Program-made: the position numbers and the translations under genes | Notes under the pieces: generated by a model | Databases searched by the model: none | What the model saw: the letters and a program-made list of their open reading frames with translations, nothing else | What the model was told of the DNA's origin: nothing | Source: Hippopus hippopus | Taxonomy: Eukaryota > Mollusca > Bivalvia > Cardiida > Cardiidae | Length of the DNA: 64,000 bases | NCBI GenBank assembly: GCA_946811185.2 | Contig: OX328112.1 | Coordinates: 3,596,001-3,660,000 of the forward strand | Direction: 5' to 3' | Shown here: positions 1-11,827 of the stretch, in pieces | Layout: every line of letters begins with the position of its first letter | Numbering within the stretch: the stretch's first letter is position 1

Positions 1-103
1 GGGTCTAAACATCAGAGATCAGTAGGCTATGTAACTATGACTGATACCATTCAACTTGAGGCATACACTTCTCCACCTTTGCATTATCAGATAAACGGAT
101 TGT

Positions 104-281
104 AACAGTTCTGACAAATAATATCCCTGTGCGAGTATTGAACCCTGGACCTCCAAGTCCCAAGGCGAATGTGCTACCACATTGCTACAAAAGCTAGCTC
201 TATCGCAAGGCAGTATGTGTCCCCTTATACAAACACAAGCTATACATTTATATCTATCTCTGGGATAGACCAGTTTACCAC
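104..281 (-). repeat. tRNA-related SINE-like repeat, intact copy
   Basis: This segment recurs at 378-523 and continues at 1853-1884, sharing the text around CAGTTCTGACAAATAAT, the stretch CTGGACCTCCAAGTCCCAAG and the end TATCTATCTCTGGGATAGAC. On the minus strand it carries a GGTTCAATAC box (positions 135-144) and an upstream GTGGTAGCACA block, spaced like the B and A boxes of a tRNA promoter, so I read it as the head of a tRNA-derived SINE. It gives the unoccupied version of the site into which the mariner element at 526-1852 inserted in the second copy. The tRNA origin is inferred; the duplication itself is directly visible. Confidence 0.6.
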
Positions 282-525
282 ATACTCCCCCGCCATATGA
301 AGATTTGTCCATGAATCCTTCAATTACTGTTACTCTATTTCCCAACTATGTAGGCTTTTCATGTTGGGCTCAAATATAACAGTTCTGACAAATAATCTCC
401 CCTGGGGAGTAATGAACCCTGGATCTCCAAGTCCCAAGACGAACACTTTACCACATTGCTTCAAAAGCTGGCTCTATAGCAAGGCATTCAAGTGTCCCCT
501 TATACAAACACAAGCTATACATTTA

Positions 526-1852
526 CAAGCGCTGTTCGATATGTAATGTGTATTGTACCACAGCGCGATAACGCTTTGCACGATTTCGTAGATGATGATA
601 CGCTTAAATAGCTCTATTCAATACCTTTCCAATGGTATAAACACGAGCCTTCAGCTCCACATAGTTTTAAACTTACAGTCATTTCAATAGAGCTAGTCCT
701 TGACCACTGTTGTAAAAATGGTTGGGAAACGGATTAAGAATATTGAAGAAATTAGAGCTTATATAAAAGTTCGCACAAAACGCAGTCATTTGGTAAATGC
801 AGATTTTTACTGAATTGGGGGAAGTTTATGGGTCTGATAAGGTATCTTATGAGACAGTTCGTAGTTGGAGAAAGAAATTTCTGACTGGCACAGAATCCGT
901 CAAAGATGCAGCAAAATCTGGCCGACCTGTGACTTTAACAGGCAAGGCAAATGTCTCAAAAGTCAGGGAAATAATTGAAAGTGATGGCAGATACACGATT
1001 CGTGATATTGCCAACGCTGTTGGTATATCGCTATCGCGGGTGCATTTCATTTTGAAGTGTATTTTGAAAGTACGAAAGATTTCTGCCAGATGGATACCTC
1101 ATATATTGACAGATGACCAAAAATGGGTATGAGTACAAACCGCTAAGCAATTGCTCAAAATGTTTCCCAAATTCAATCAAAGACAATTTGCAAACATTGT
1201 TACTGGTGACAAAACATGGGTTCACTATTTCGAACCAGTAAGAAAAATTGGAAACAAATATGGCTAACTAAACATGGTAGAAGGCCTGTAGTTGCCAAAA
1301 GAAGCACAAGCACAAAGAAGGTTCTTTATTGCATATTCTTCTCATGTGATGGTATAGCCGTACAAATTCCGGTGCCGAAGGGCAAAAGTGTTACAGGCCG
1401 GTATTACCTAGATGTTATACTAAAAAAGGTCAAGAAATATTATCTTAAACGACGCCCTGTGTCAGGATTTAGGCATGTTCGTCTACTTCATGATAATGCT
1501 CCATCACATACATCTGAGCTTGTGAAGCAATTTTTGAAGTCGGAGAAGGTTACCGTCTTGCCACACCCACCATACTCTCCAGATCTAGCCCCATGCGACT
1601 TTTTCCTTTTTCCAAAACTTAAAAAGTTCTTATCTGGTCGTTGTTACAAGTCCCGACAAGCCCTTGGCTCAGCCATTAGTCAGTGCCTAAGAGGTCTACC
1701 TAAATCAGCGTACTGTGACGCATTTCAGAGATTGAAATTATGTATTTCAAACTGCGGAGAATACTTTGAAGGGATGTAATGTTCATTTCACTATTTGAGT
1801 CAAATGCTTTTGAGATATTGTACAATACACATTACATATCGAACAACCCTTG
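526..1852 (+). mobile_element. mariner element, 1327 bp, with 32-bp terminal inverted repeats
   Basis: The left terminus (526-557) starts CAAGCGCTGTTCGATATG and the right terminus (1821-1852) read in reverse starts CAAGGGTTGTTCGATATG. The two 32-bp ends differ at two positions by my reading, and the inner 25 bp are identical. The element is flanked by TA on both sides, the target duplication of IS630/Tc1/mariner transposons. Its interior holds a DD34D-type mariner transposase gene broken by frameshifts and a stop. Length and structure match a full-length mariner, so it is complete in DNA but cannot make its own transposase from this copy. The well-preserved ends could still be mobilised by a relative. 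Confidence 0.92.
718..1779 (+). pseudogene. mariner transposase (DD34D), disabled
   Basis: The product would be the cut-and-paste transposase of a mariner element. The reading starts at ATG 718 (MVGKRIKNIEEIRAY), shifts frame near 790-800, and continues from 797 through the helix-turn-helix region (VSYETVRSWRKKF, then GRYTIRDIANAVGISLSRVH) to an in-frame TGA at 1130. The same frame carries the first catalytic Asp in GDKTWVHYFEP (about 1208), then a second frameshift near 1240-1260 leads to a frame running to the stop at 1777. That part contains HDNAPSHTS (second Asp, about 1492) and YSPDLAPCDFFLFPK. Thirty-four residues separate the Asp of HDN from the Asp of APCD, the DD34D spacing of mariner. 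The C-terminal FEGM ending is present, with a few residues apparently missing before RLKLC. Two frameshifts and one stop make it a pseudogene. Confidence 0.93.
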
Positions 1853-1884
1853 TATATCTATCTCTGGGATAGACTAGTATACCA

Positions 1885-3130
1885 CAAGTAAACATTGCCA
1901 TGCTTTGACTGGGCCCATATTCTCAACAACTGTCCACTGTATGTTATGGTAATAGTGCGTAATCCAGCCTTATTCTATAAATTAATTATGGGAAAACCAC
2001 TTATATCTAAAATAAACACTGTAGTTAAAAGAACAGTATTTGTTTGATAGTGAAACAATAACAGACTTGAACTTGTGACGATTTATTCAATTTCCTAGAT
2101 GATTTAGATTTTGGAAAGTTGCGTTACTGGTGACTCACAGTTATTTAGTTTGGGGGTCATTTGAGTTAAAATCGCATCATTGTCACAGGATTTGTGCATC
2201 ATGGGAAACCCTGCACATGAGATTATGGCCTTAAGCTTCAAATAAATTAGCTTGTCTGCATCTGGCAGAAATTTGGGCTTTAACAAACACAATCAGTATC
2301 AAATTTGAAGGGTGCACACCACTCAGTATATCGCAGCTTTTGAAGCTGGCGAGTCATTTATGATAAGCAGTTAAAGGTGTAAATCCACTTTTCTAAGGTA
2401 AAATGACAGGTTTTAAAGTAACATCAAATCATGCTGTAACATAGAACAAATCAAAGTGCTGTCAGCACTGTAATTGGTCGACACTGAATAACCACTTTGT
2501 TTTGAAAATCACAAAGCAAATGCTAGTTATTTGAACTGTGTAGAATAGAATAGACAATTTTTTGCCAATTAAGGACCCTCTCAGGGACATACATTGATTT
2601 TTCCTCAAAGGTTTCAAAGCAGGGATAAAATGGGAGTAAGAACCCCATATTATATTGCCTTTTATACTGGATTAGAACCTTGATAATGGATTAAGAAATC
2701 CATTATTATTCTTGCAAAGGACTTATGTCGAATTATCGTAATTCAGTAATGAATTGGTTGATTGATTGGCTATTTTGTGTTTTTGGGCACTTTCCTCATT
2801 CTTTCAGAGATGTCGCGGCAACAGCCTGCTTTTCTTGTATGTCATGGATTTCACTCCTACTAGGCAAGGGCTCTAAGGTGTCCTACCCGATGACACTCCC
2901 ACGAAAAATACAGGTGTCAGATCCAATTCCATACAACTGAGCCACCTAGGAACTTTTTTTTAACCTATCTTTTACAAATTAATAGTTTAACTGAATGTTT
3001 TAAGTAGATATTTGCCGGCCGTCAGCAATAGAGGGAAAAGATATGGGATTCTAATCAGCAATACCTATTATCAAGCTTTAGATGTCACTCTTACAAGATT
3101 ATCAGTACCTACCAGTCTTTCGTTAAACAA
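1885..3130. other. Mostly unassigned DNA with a SINE-like fragment
   Basis: I see no gene here. The stretch is AT-rich single-copy-looking sequence. Around 2860-2955, minus strand, there is a piece with a GGTGGCTCAGTTG block and the tail CGTGGGAGTGTC that also occurs at 26225-26335. This suggests a decayed tRNA-derived SINE fragment. Confidence 0.4.
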
Positions 3131-3134
3131 TAAA

Positions 3135-4940
3135 CAAGAGGGCCATGATGGCCCTGAAGTCGCTCACCTGAGCCTTTTGATCAAACATGACCCATTTCCA
3201 ATCTCTTCAGAGATATTAAGACAAACACTCTGACAAACACTCATTAGTATTGGGCTTACAAATATGGCCTCTAGAGTGCACACAAGCTTTTTCTAGAATT
3301 TGTCTCAGTGGCCTACTTGACATGTAGAAATTATCAAGACATACATTCCGACAAACTTTCATGAGTATTTGAGAGAAAATGTGGCCTGTAGGGTGTAAAA
3401 AAGGTTTTTCCGAGATTTGACCTATTGACCTAGTTTTTTATCCAACATGACCCATATTCATACTAGTCTGAGATATTATCAAGACAAACATTCAAAGCAA
3501 ATTTCAAGATTATCAGACTGAAAATGTGGCCTCTAGAGCTTACACAGAGTTTTTCCAGGATGAAACTTGGTGACCTAGTTTTTATTCCACGTGACCCATT
3601 TTCAAACTCATGCAAGATATCATCAAGACAAACATTCTAACAAAAGTTTAAAGAATAAAGGACTGTAATTATAGTACAAAAGATTTTTCCGAGATTTGAC
3701 CTTGTGACTTAGTTTTTTATCCAACATGACCCATTTTCATACTAGTCCAAGAAATTATCAAGACAAACATTGTGACCGAATTTCAAGATTATTGGACTGA
3801 AAATGTGGTCTCTAGAGCTTACATAAGGTTTTTCTAAGATTTGACCTGGTGACCTAGTTTTTGACCTGATATGACCCATTTTCAAATTCATCCAAGCCAT
3901 CATCATGACAAACATTCTGACCAACTTTAAAGAGCATTGGAATGAAAATGTGGCTTCTGGAGCATACACAAGGTTTTTCAAAGATTTGACCTAGTGACCT
4001 AGTTTTTGACCCCACATGGCCCACTTTTGAACTCGTCTGCGATATTATCAAGACAAACATTCTGACCAAATTTCAAGAGTATTGGACAGAACATGTGGCT
4101 TCTGGAGCATACACAAGGGTTTTTTAAGATTTGACCTAGTGACCTAGTTTTTGACCCAACATGGCCCGTTTATAAATTTGTCAGAGATATTATCAAGACA
4201 AACATTCTGACCCATTTTCAAGAGTTTTGGACTGAAAATATAGCCTCTAGAGCATACACAAGGTTTTTCTAAGATTTGACCTGGTGACCTAGTTTTTAAC
4301 CTAACATGGCCCATTTTTGAACTCGTCTGAGATATCATCAAGACAAACATTCTCACCAACTTTCAAGAGTATTGGACTGAAAATGTGGCCTCTAGAGCGT
4401 ACACAAGGTTTTTCTAATATTTGACCTGGTGACCTAGTTTTTTACCTGACATGGCCCATTTTCAAACTCATCTGAGATATTATTAAGACAAACATTCTGA
4501 CCGACTTTCAGGAGTATTGGACAAAAAATGTGGCCTCTAGAGCATACACAAGGTTTTTCTAAGATTTGACATAGTGACCTAGTTTTTTATCCGACATGAC
4601 CCATTTTCAAACTCGTCTGAGATATCATCAAGACAAACATTCTGACCAAGTTTCATGAGTATCGGACTAAAAATGTGGCCTCTAGAGCGTACACAAGGTT
4701 TTTCTTAGATTTGACCTAGTGACCTAGTTTTTGACCCGACATGACCCATTTTCAAACTCGTTTGAGATATCATCAAGACAAACATTCTGACCAAGTTTCA
4801 CAAGTATCGGACCGAAAATGTGGCCTCTAGAGTGTACACAAGGTAAAAGCTGACGACTGACGATGCACGACGGATGCCGGACACAGCACGATCACAATAG
4901 CTCACCATGAGCACTTTGTGCTCAGGTGAGCTGAAAAGAA
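3135..4940 (+). mobile_element. Hairpin-capped element carrying about 12 tandem 145-bp units
   Basis: The 5' cap contains the hairpin AGGGCCATGATGGCCCT (3139-3155) followed by GCTCACCTGAG (3162-3172). The 3' cap is a long stem-loop at 4899-4932 ending CTCAGGTGAGC (4921-4931), the exact reverse complement of the 11-mer at the other end. Between them are about 12 units of 142-147 bp, each containing ACACAAGGTTTTTCTAAG, GACCTAGTGACCTAG and CAAGACAAACATTCTGACC. Units near the 3' side are more alike than those at the 5' side. The same architecture is seen at 11828-13725 and, with a single unit, at 53428-53648. It resembles the tandem-core non-autonomous elements (pearl or Helentron-related type) known from bivalves; that class assignment is inferred. 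Confidence 0.8.
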
Positions 4941-5350
4941 AACACACATAAACGCACATACATAAGCATAAAATTTAATATTCTTCAGCAACTTTGGTAA
5001 CTTTAATTCTAGTTTTAAGGCTCACTTTTCTACTGACAATTGGAACATAAACAGACTACTGTAACACATTATCAGACTTTAAATCATATCCATACTTTAA
5101 AAATAGCATGAATAAACCGTATAAAATGTGTCTGCATTTTGACTCCCAAATCGTTTTTGTTTGGCCGCTAGTGGTTTATCCAATTCCCCATTTATAACAT
5201 GCCATCATATTTATCTACATAAATTGTCCTACCTAATATTTTGGCTGGCTAAATTGTCCTGGGCAGAATCACCCAGGCCAAAACATCTGCTTGCCAAATT
5301 TCTCTACTGTACTTCCAAAGAATGTAGCTAATACTGGTAACTAAGTAACC
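4941..5350. other. No recognisable feature
   Basis: AT-rich sequence between the tandem-unit element and a hairpin MITE. I see no coding region or repeat that I can name. Confidence 0.4.
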
Positions 5351-5584
5351 ATCAACTCTTCACAAAGCAAAAAAATCTTAGACTTGTCAAAATCCAAAGC
5401 ATTTGTACATTGGGAATTGAATTTGACTGTAGCCCAAATGATCAGTTGTATAGTTGAAAAGGTAGAAAACATTGTGGTAAAAGGAGAAAATGATGGTTAT
5501 TGGCATTTCCACCTTTTCTACAATGTTTTCAAAGGACTTTTCCTTCAAGTTTGTTCAAAATGGGATTGTGTGGTGTAAAGGCAA
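5351..5584 (+). repeat. H1 hairpin MITE, diverged copy
   Basis: A copy of a dispersed family of about 220 bp. It starts near a CAACTCTTCACAAAGC remnant of the TTAACCCTTTACC terminus. Its centre is an imperfect palindrome starting AGAAAACATTGTGG (5466) and ending CAATGTTTTC (5531), and it ends GGGATTGTGTGGTGTAAAGG. Other copies lie at 9640, 11261, 20598, 33030, 40967, 51737, 52224, 52445, 54169 and 59640. Confidence 0.65.
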
Positions 5585-7706
5585 CACAAGTTATACTTAG
5601 CTCTCTAAGGAAAAAAAATGGAAAAAATAACATGCTCCTAAACTTTTCCCTAGTTCATTCATTCAGACATATAGAAAATGCTCTATTTAAGTCAACCAAA
5701 TGACAAAATTCGAAAACTTTCATATGTTGAAGAAAAATGCTGGTTACAAGAATTTTCTCTCTCAGGGTTCGAATTTCGTTTTTTTATCCACTTGCAAATT
5801 TTAGCAAGTGGCTTTTTTTTCCCACTCGCAAAATTAAAACTGGACTCACACTTTTTTTCTTTTTTGAAGCCCAGCGTGCCTACCAATGGTGGAGAACGGA
5901 GTGCCAGTACAAAAAATGTTCAATTACTGAAGCTCTCAACTAGTGACAACAAGTAAACAGTATAAGAAGAATGTCAATTGATATCAAAACCATAATTTAA
6001 CTATCAATTCAATTCCAGGTTAATATCTGTTCTCAAAACAAGTTAAATTTCCATATATTTTACAATGGTAGACGATTTTGTTGATGAATATTATGGACAT
6101 ATCACATCCAAACATCTGCATGTCCAATTACTGGTACAGTGAGTTCACAATTTCCGACTTGGTTCTCATTGTTATTTGTGGATGATAATTATCCTTTTAG
6201 GAAAGATTGACAAATATTTCTGTTGTATAATCAGAGATTGAATTCGCTTACAGTTATTTCATATAAAAAATGTGAAATTGTGGTATTGGCAGCGAGGTGT
6301 AGACGAACGCACTTGGCTCACGAAACTCAGATAACGAAGAACATCTCAGAAGCTTCAATGGTGACATGTAAAATTATTTGCAAGTAAATACATGGGAATT
6401 TTGAACCCTGTCTCTTTCCAAACATATTTCCAAAGCCCAACAGGATTGTTTTGTCAAGGGTCAGCAGACTGATTCCACTCTAAACTTATCAAGAAGAAAG
6501 ACATCAGTGACCATACAAAATGGTAGTGCCCTGTCTGTAACAGGCTATAAAAAATCAATACATTTGATGCTGAAAGATGCGTAATCAGGTATATTTTCTT
6601 GACAGTATTGTGAATGGAGAGTCTGGCTAGTTAAGTTGCAGGCGTTGGATCACCAGTCCATTCTGAAAATGCTTACATAATGACCTCTCCCCTAGTGAGA
6701 AGTTAGAGGTCGTAACCCTTATACAACTTTACATCCCTTTCCCTCACGACTTCGCACCTTTTTGCCTCATTTTTGCCTTGCAATATTCCTTACAAACTAC
6801 CTTCTGTAGCGATTTTATATTTGTTCCAAACCTAGATGACCCATTAACTTTTCAACACCTGCAACAAATACGGACAACACTTGTCACAACTTGGCCAATC
6901 CCGTAACTACGTATATTATGTAGGTGATCAATGACCCACTCGAATAAGATGGACAGTTGATGACTTACATCACCTGATTCACTTGATTCGCTCTCATTTC
7001 ATTCATAAATTACTCATCATCACTGACCCCATTTCTGATAACTGTTTTGAAAGTGAACTGCTGCAAGTTTTTCAATTTCTGTTTGCTAGACATTTTGATT
7101 ATGTTGGTAATATGACAAAATTCAACGCTAAATAAGTTGTAATTGCCGTTTATTGCATCAATGAAAAGTTGACGAGATTACTTGACGCCTCCTTACTAGG
7201 ACTGTTTACTTATTCTTGTGCTCAACCAAAAGTAGAAAACATAATAAGGTCACGACAGGCTTGTTAAGCATTGTAGTTTTATAAGTGAATGCTGATACAA
7301 GTTGCAGTTAAATCAGTTTGCCCTCAGCAGACAAATTTTCGAAATTTGTGGTCTCTCTAATCGTCAGGCTCGCACCGACCGATTAAAAATCAAATTAATT
7401 AAAAAATGGGTCCTGGAAAAAAACAAGAAAACTGATGACACAACATGGTCAGTTTGATATCATCTGATCAGAGGCACTTCAAACTGCTCTGTCATCTAAA
7501 TTTAAACGGTGAATTTTTACAAATTAAAGTAATGAAGACTACAGTATACCATCTTTCTGAGGTAATTAATCATTTATGGGTAAAAGTACAGTATAACCCC
7601 CTTTATTTTCAGAAAACCCCCAGTTTTTCAAATTTGTTAATCTAGGGGATGACAAAATCCCCTTGTCTGAAAAAGCTGTGGGAACCCTGAGCTATGTATC
7701 AGTAAG
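5585..7706. other. Intergenic or intronic DNA without a supported gene
   Basis: Short ORFs here (for example around 5678-5956) have biased, T-rich composition and no recognisable domain. A small hairpin, CCACTTGC with GCAAGTGG, lies at 5789-5812. Around 7430-7520 there is sequence with ATGACACAAC and CTGATCAGAGGC, shared with the CAGTGTTC-ended repeat family. Confidence 0.35.
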
Positions 7707-8124
7707 TTCAGTGTTGTATTTGAAATAGCTTCAAGAAATAAATTTCAAGATAGCTTTGTTTCCTACTAAAGAATAACTTCTCTTTATATAAATACTAACT
7801 CCATTAGGCTAATTCATTCAAAATTTCTTTCCCATCACTGTAGTAAGATGTAAGGGAGAAACAGGTTACAATTCTGCGGCACACAAGTGATTGAAACATG
7901 ACAAGCAATTTGAATATACACGAATTCTGAGTTTTCTACATGTGTTCATTATATGGCGAACATATCTTGCCAGACTTGTGATGTTACAACAGACCACCAG
8001 AAGTCAAAATTCATTATCAACTTTCAGACAGGTGAAAACCCAAAGTTTTAACCTCTATTTCTTGTGAAGTAAGCATCACAGAACACTAAGATTTTTGTTG
8101 TTGTTGTTAATATAGTCTAGCATA

Positions 8125-10842
8125 CAGTGGAATCCCATTAAAACAAACTTCGCTAAAGCGCTGACCCTATTATAACACGGGTGTCCTATGGCTCCCAAAA
8201 TTTCGGGGGGGGGGGGGTTGACCATTCTCGAGTCTGGTCCGAATCCACCATTCCGCTGATACAAGTCCATAACTACCTATAGACCAAATACTGGTGTAAA
8301 ATCGATACCATGCATATAATGTGATAATTTTCACACCATGTTGTACCTTGTTGATTACTTCTATCACCTACGGCTGTGCCCAATTGCTTTGTTTGACAAA
8401 TACACACACAGTTGAATACAAAAGGACTTCAGCCCATAATTGTCTTCACATAAAATACACAAACTTACATTAGGCAAACTTAACATCAATAAATTTCTGT
8501 ATGTGGACCATTAATAGCAATATCAAATGTACCGTAATTCGCCAATGTATTCGGACACTCTTAATGTTCGGACAAGTTAAATTACTGTCAAAAATATTTT
8601 ATGTCTAGTCCTAACTCCAGAGAGTAAAATATTTACGAATACTAAATACTGAAAATATATTTTCCAAAATATCTGACTTTTAATTTTTGGAAAATATTTC
8701 TGACAGGATGATCGGCTGCATAATGATGTACATCATGCGTAAAACTGTAATGAGGATGAATCCTTCGAGAGCCGAGTCAACCAATAGTATTTCTCAGTCA
8801 TGAAATTATACACAAAAAATGAAACATTGGGTTTTTTTTTTTTTTTGTAACAAATGCCTCTTCACAGGGGACCGAGAAGTTTACGATCAGAGATCAGACA
8901 AGACATATAGTCTGCAGTCTGATCTTGATCTACAGAGGCCGCAACAGGAACTTTATCCCTGAAAGATGTGTAAAGGTTAATTCATTCGCGGCTTTTGGAT
9001 GTTCTGTCAGCAGTTTCGCCATTTTTCACAACATTTTCGAAAGGCATCTTCAGCAGAAGCATGAATAGTCGCTCCATAAGAGGGAAATGGTTGAAGCCCT
9101 GTGTTGTCCCTTCATTTACAAAAATAAAGCATTGTTGAATACAAAACCTAATTCTCTAATTCAACGGTAATTAATCCATTTAACTTATGCTTGAAGTGAG
9201 AGTATCCAATTTTTTTTATTTCGGCCAAAACGGAATTTTCAGAAAATGGCCGAATGACTTTTTTTTTTCTGCCGACTACACAATATACATGTGACACGAT
9301 TGGGGTGTTCTAGCAATAATCATTACGATACGCAAAAAGGCTGTATCAAATCATATAAGCAAGCGAGATATTGGCTTATATCGTTTGTTTTGATTGAAGG
9401 TCAGCCCATAACCAGGTGTAAATTCTTCAAGCAAAACAGTTGTAAGTGTGTACGACAAATGCTTACAGTACAACTCTCTTGCTTTGAATTATTGGCGTGT
9501 TACGTCATACTCCTAATGCAAACTTTACAGCAAACATTAATTTTGTGGATAAACGACTAGTGTGAAATCTTTACGGATGGAAAGTTAAATGTTTATGGTC
9601 GTATTTAATCATTCATTGCCCATGGCAGGATGACGATTTTTAACTCTTTACCAAACTACAAAATTTTAGACATGTCCGAATTCAGAGCATATGCAGACGA
9701 CAAACAATGAAAAAAAAGTGAGCCAAATTTGAAATCCGTTCATGGTAGGGTAGAAACAATGTGGTGAAAGGAGAAAATGCTGATTTCCAGAATTTTCTTC
9801 TCTTTTCCAGATGCTTTTCAAAAGCGGTCTTTCTTAGGGTCTTGAAAGTGTGGTAAAGGGTTAAAGTCTTGCGGCTGGTGTAGATAAACATCAGACTTCA
9901 GAGAACATGCAGTCTGATCCTGGATCTATACCATCCGCAGCTGAACTATGATCCAAAGCGTTATCGTAGAAAGCTACTTCTTTTATGCCTAAACAAGGTA
10001 AGATCATATTTAAGATCCGTTTATTTCAAGATTGACAACCCGTCCATACAAGATCTATATTACAAACAGTTTAGATCCCTCCACCGTAGTCTAATTTATA
10101 GACCTCGACGCACGTTTTACATTTTGACTTTCATCATGTATGTCAGGCCTTGTCTCGTTTGATTATTAAAAGATTTCGTTAGTCATAGTCGATTAGGGCC
10201 TATTATGCAATCGTCAGCATGATTGAAAGACATGGTGGTGACACTGTCTGCAATTCAACATGATAGCATTTTATTTGATTTCTGAATGAACTAGGCTGTA
10301 ATTCAGCTGAACAGCGGCTGAATAATTTCTATTAAACTTGGTCCTAAAGATAAACAAAGTTCTTTTACGTACCTGTACCGATGTTTGAATGACCAGTTTT
10401 GGTAATAGAACTAACTGGGAATCGTTTGAAAAAAAAAATTAAATTGTAAAATGCCCGATAAATAAATGCTTCAACGTAAATATGCATGTCTACGTCTAAG
10501 TATTTGAACTAGATCTAGCTCCACCGCTACTATGTATAAATTTGCAAGACTTTGCCCATATCATTTTTGACACAACCCCAAATTAAAACTTATTATTTTG
10601 GCTACCCTGACTTGTTCAAAATGTTGATTTCCATAATAACCAGGAAATTACTATTTTATTCTGAATATATTGGCAAATAACAGCAATTAATTGATGCCAT
10701 AGTTCTTGCAATGGTCGGCGGATGGATCACAGGTAGTGTGTGTGTGTGTGGGGGGGGGAGTCAGCGTTATATACTTCACCAGGTATATAACGCTGTTGTA
10801 GATCGCGGTTCCCGACGACAGCGTTATAGCTGGGTTCCACTG
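8125..10842. mobile_element. Non-autonomous DNA transposon, about 2.7 kb, CAGTGGAA ends
   Basis: The left end reads CAGTGGAATCCC and the right end, reversed, reads CAGTGGAACCC, flanked on each side by TA (8123-8124 and 10843-10844). The insertion is absent from the second copy of the host repeat at about 18280. No transposase frame is visible. The interior holds a poly-G run (8208-8218), an H1 hairpin MITE (9640-9864), a degraded AGATCAGACTGC hairpin and a GT microsatellite at 10736-10750 followed by a G run. The boundary is supported by the paralogous empty site rather than by long inverted repeats. Confidence 0.65.
9640..9864 (+). repeat. H1 hairpin MITE nested in the CAGTGGAA element
   Basis: It starts TTAACTCTTTACC and ends GGTAAAGGGTTAA, an inverted terminal pair, with a diverged internal palindrome (GGTGAAAGGAGAAAATGCTG opposite CTTCTCTTTTCC). 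Confidence 0.75.
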
Positions 10843-11260
10843 TAGTCTTAAGTACAGTTTTATCCCCTTTTGAATTGAAGTTTTTGGGTTGAAATTACCC
10901 TTTAAGCACAGTCATTTCATTTCACCCCTATCATAAGAAAATGATGCTTTTAAATACTCCTCAGCTCAAAAAATTATCTGGGGCTCTGTATAAAATGGAA
11001 AAATGCTAAACAATTCTTTTTAACTCTTTTCCACAAAATTTGAAAATCTCTTTTACTCAAGGTCTATCAAGGTCTATCAAGCTCAGGAATGTGTGCTTTT
11101 GGGTCAAATCCAGGTTTCTACACACTGAAAAGCAAAATTACTAGAAACTCCTTCCAGTTTTAAAAAGTTGTCTTTAAAATAGATCTATTATGTTAAAGAC
11201 TTTCAAACAAGATTTTTTTTGTCTCTTTTCCCAAATGTTTTGTATAGCTCTGAAGGTCTA

Positions 11261-11488
11261 TTAACTATCTAAAACAATCTCGAATTCTAACAACCCTGGA
11301 AAAGAAAAGTTTTGAAAACATTGTGGAAAAAGGAGAAAATGCTGGTAACCAGCATTTTCTCCTTTTCCCGCAAATGCTTTCTATCCTATCAAAGACAAAT
11401 TTCATCACTTGAGCCACAATTATACTGTTTTCTGCAAATGCTTTCAATTTGGACAAGTCTAAAATTTTGTTGTTTGGTAAAGACTTAA
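11261..11488 (-). repeat. H1 hairpin MITE
   Basis: Same family in reverse orientation: it begins TTAACTATCT and ends TTTGGTAAAGACTTAA. The central palindrome AGAAAATGCTGGTAACCAGC is well conserved. Confidence 0.75.
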
Positions 11489-11574
11489 CCCTTTCACAAG
11501 CAATAAATTTTAGAGTCTTCTACAGTGAGAGCATCTACAGATGACAAATTCAATATTCGTACAAATTAACTTTA

Positions 11575-11708
11575 GGACTCTGATATAGTAGAAAACATTG
11601 TGGGAAAAGGAGAAAATGCTGGTTACAAGAATGTTCTCCTTTTCCCACAATGTTTTCAAAAGCCTTTTTTCCTAGGGCCATGGAAATCAGGGATTGTGTG
11701 GATATGTG
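11575..11708 (+). repeat. H1 hairpin MITE, partial
   Basis: It retains the central palindrome (AGAAAACATTGTGGGAAAAG and its reverse complement) and the GGGATTGTGTGG block but lacks a clear TTAACCC left terminus. Confidence 0.65.
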
Positions 11709-11827
11709 TGCTGTTGGGTTAAATCTAAATTTCCAGACTTTGGATAGCATTTTAAAAGAAACTCATTAGATCTACCATAGATCTGAAAAGGTTTGTTCTT
11801 TCACATAAAATGGCAAAGAGTTTGAAA

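Larger units (their letters stand above)
378..1884 (-). repeat. Second SINE-like copy, split by a mariner insertion
   Basis: The left part (378-525) and right part (1853-1884) together reproduce the repeat at 104-281. The missing centre is exactly the mariner element. The uninterrupted copy reads ACATTTATATCTATC across the site, whereas here the left side ends ACATTTA and the right side restarts TATATCTATC. This fixes a TA target duplication at 524-525 and 1853-1854. Confidence 0.75.
7707..10905 (+). repeat. Repeat A, copy 1, interrupted by a 2.7-kb insertion
   Basis: The segment 7707-8124 plus 10843-10905 matches 17374-17512 plus 18004-18340 (shared text includes TTCAAGAAATAAATTTCAA, CAAAATTTCTTTCC, ACACAAGTGATTGAAA and AAGCATCACAGAAC). 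Copy 1 is cut by the element 8125-10842; copy 2 is cut by another element at 17511-18005. Each copy therefore supplies the empty site for the insertion in the other. No coding capacity is seen in repeat A. Confidence 0.75.

Noticed and set aside
3742..4359. Minus-strand ORFs of about 71-79 codons with MVRMFVL starts
   Set aside because: They recur with the 145-bp tandem unit, overlap each other in different frames and have the same sequence in 11828-13725. They are by-products of the repeat.
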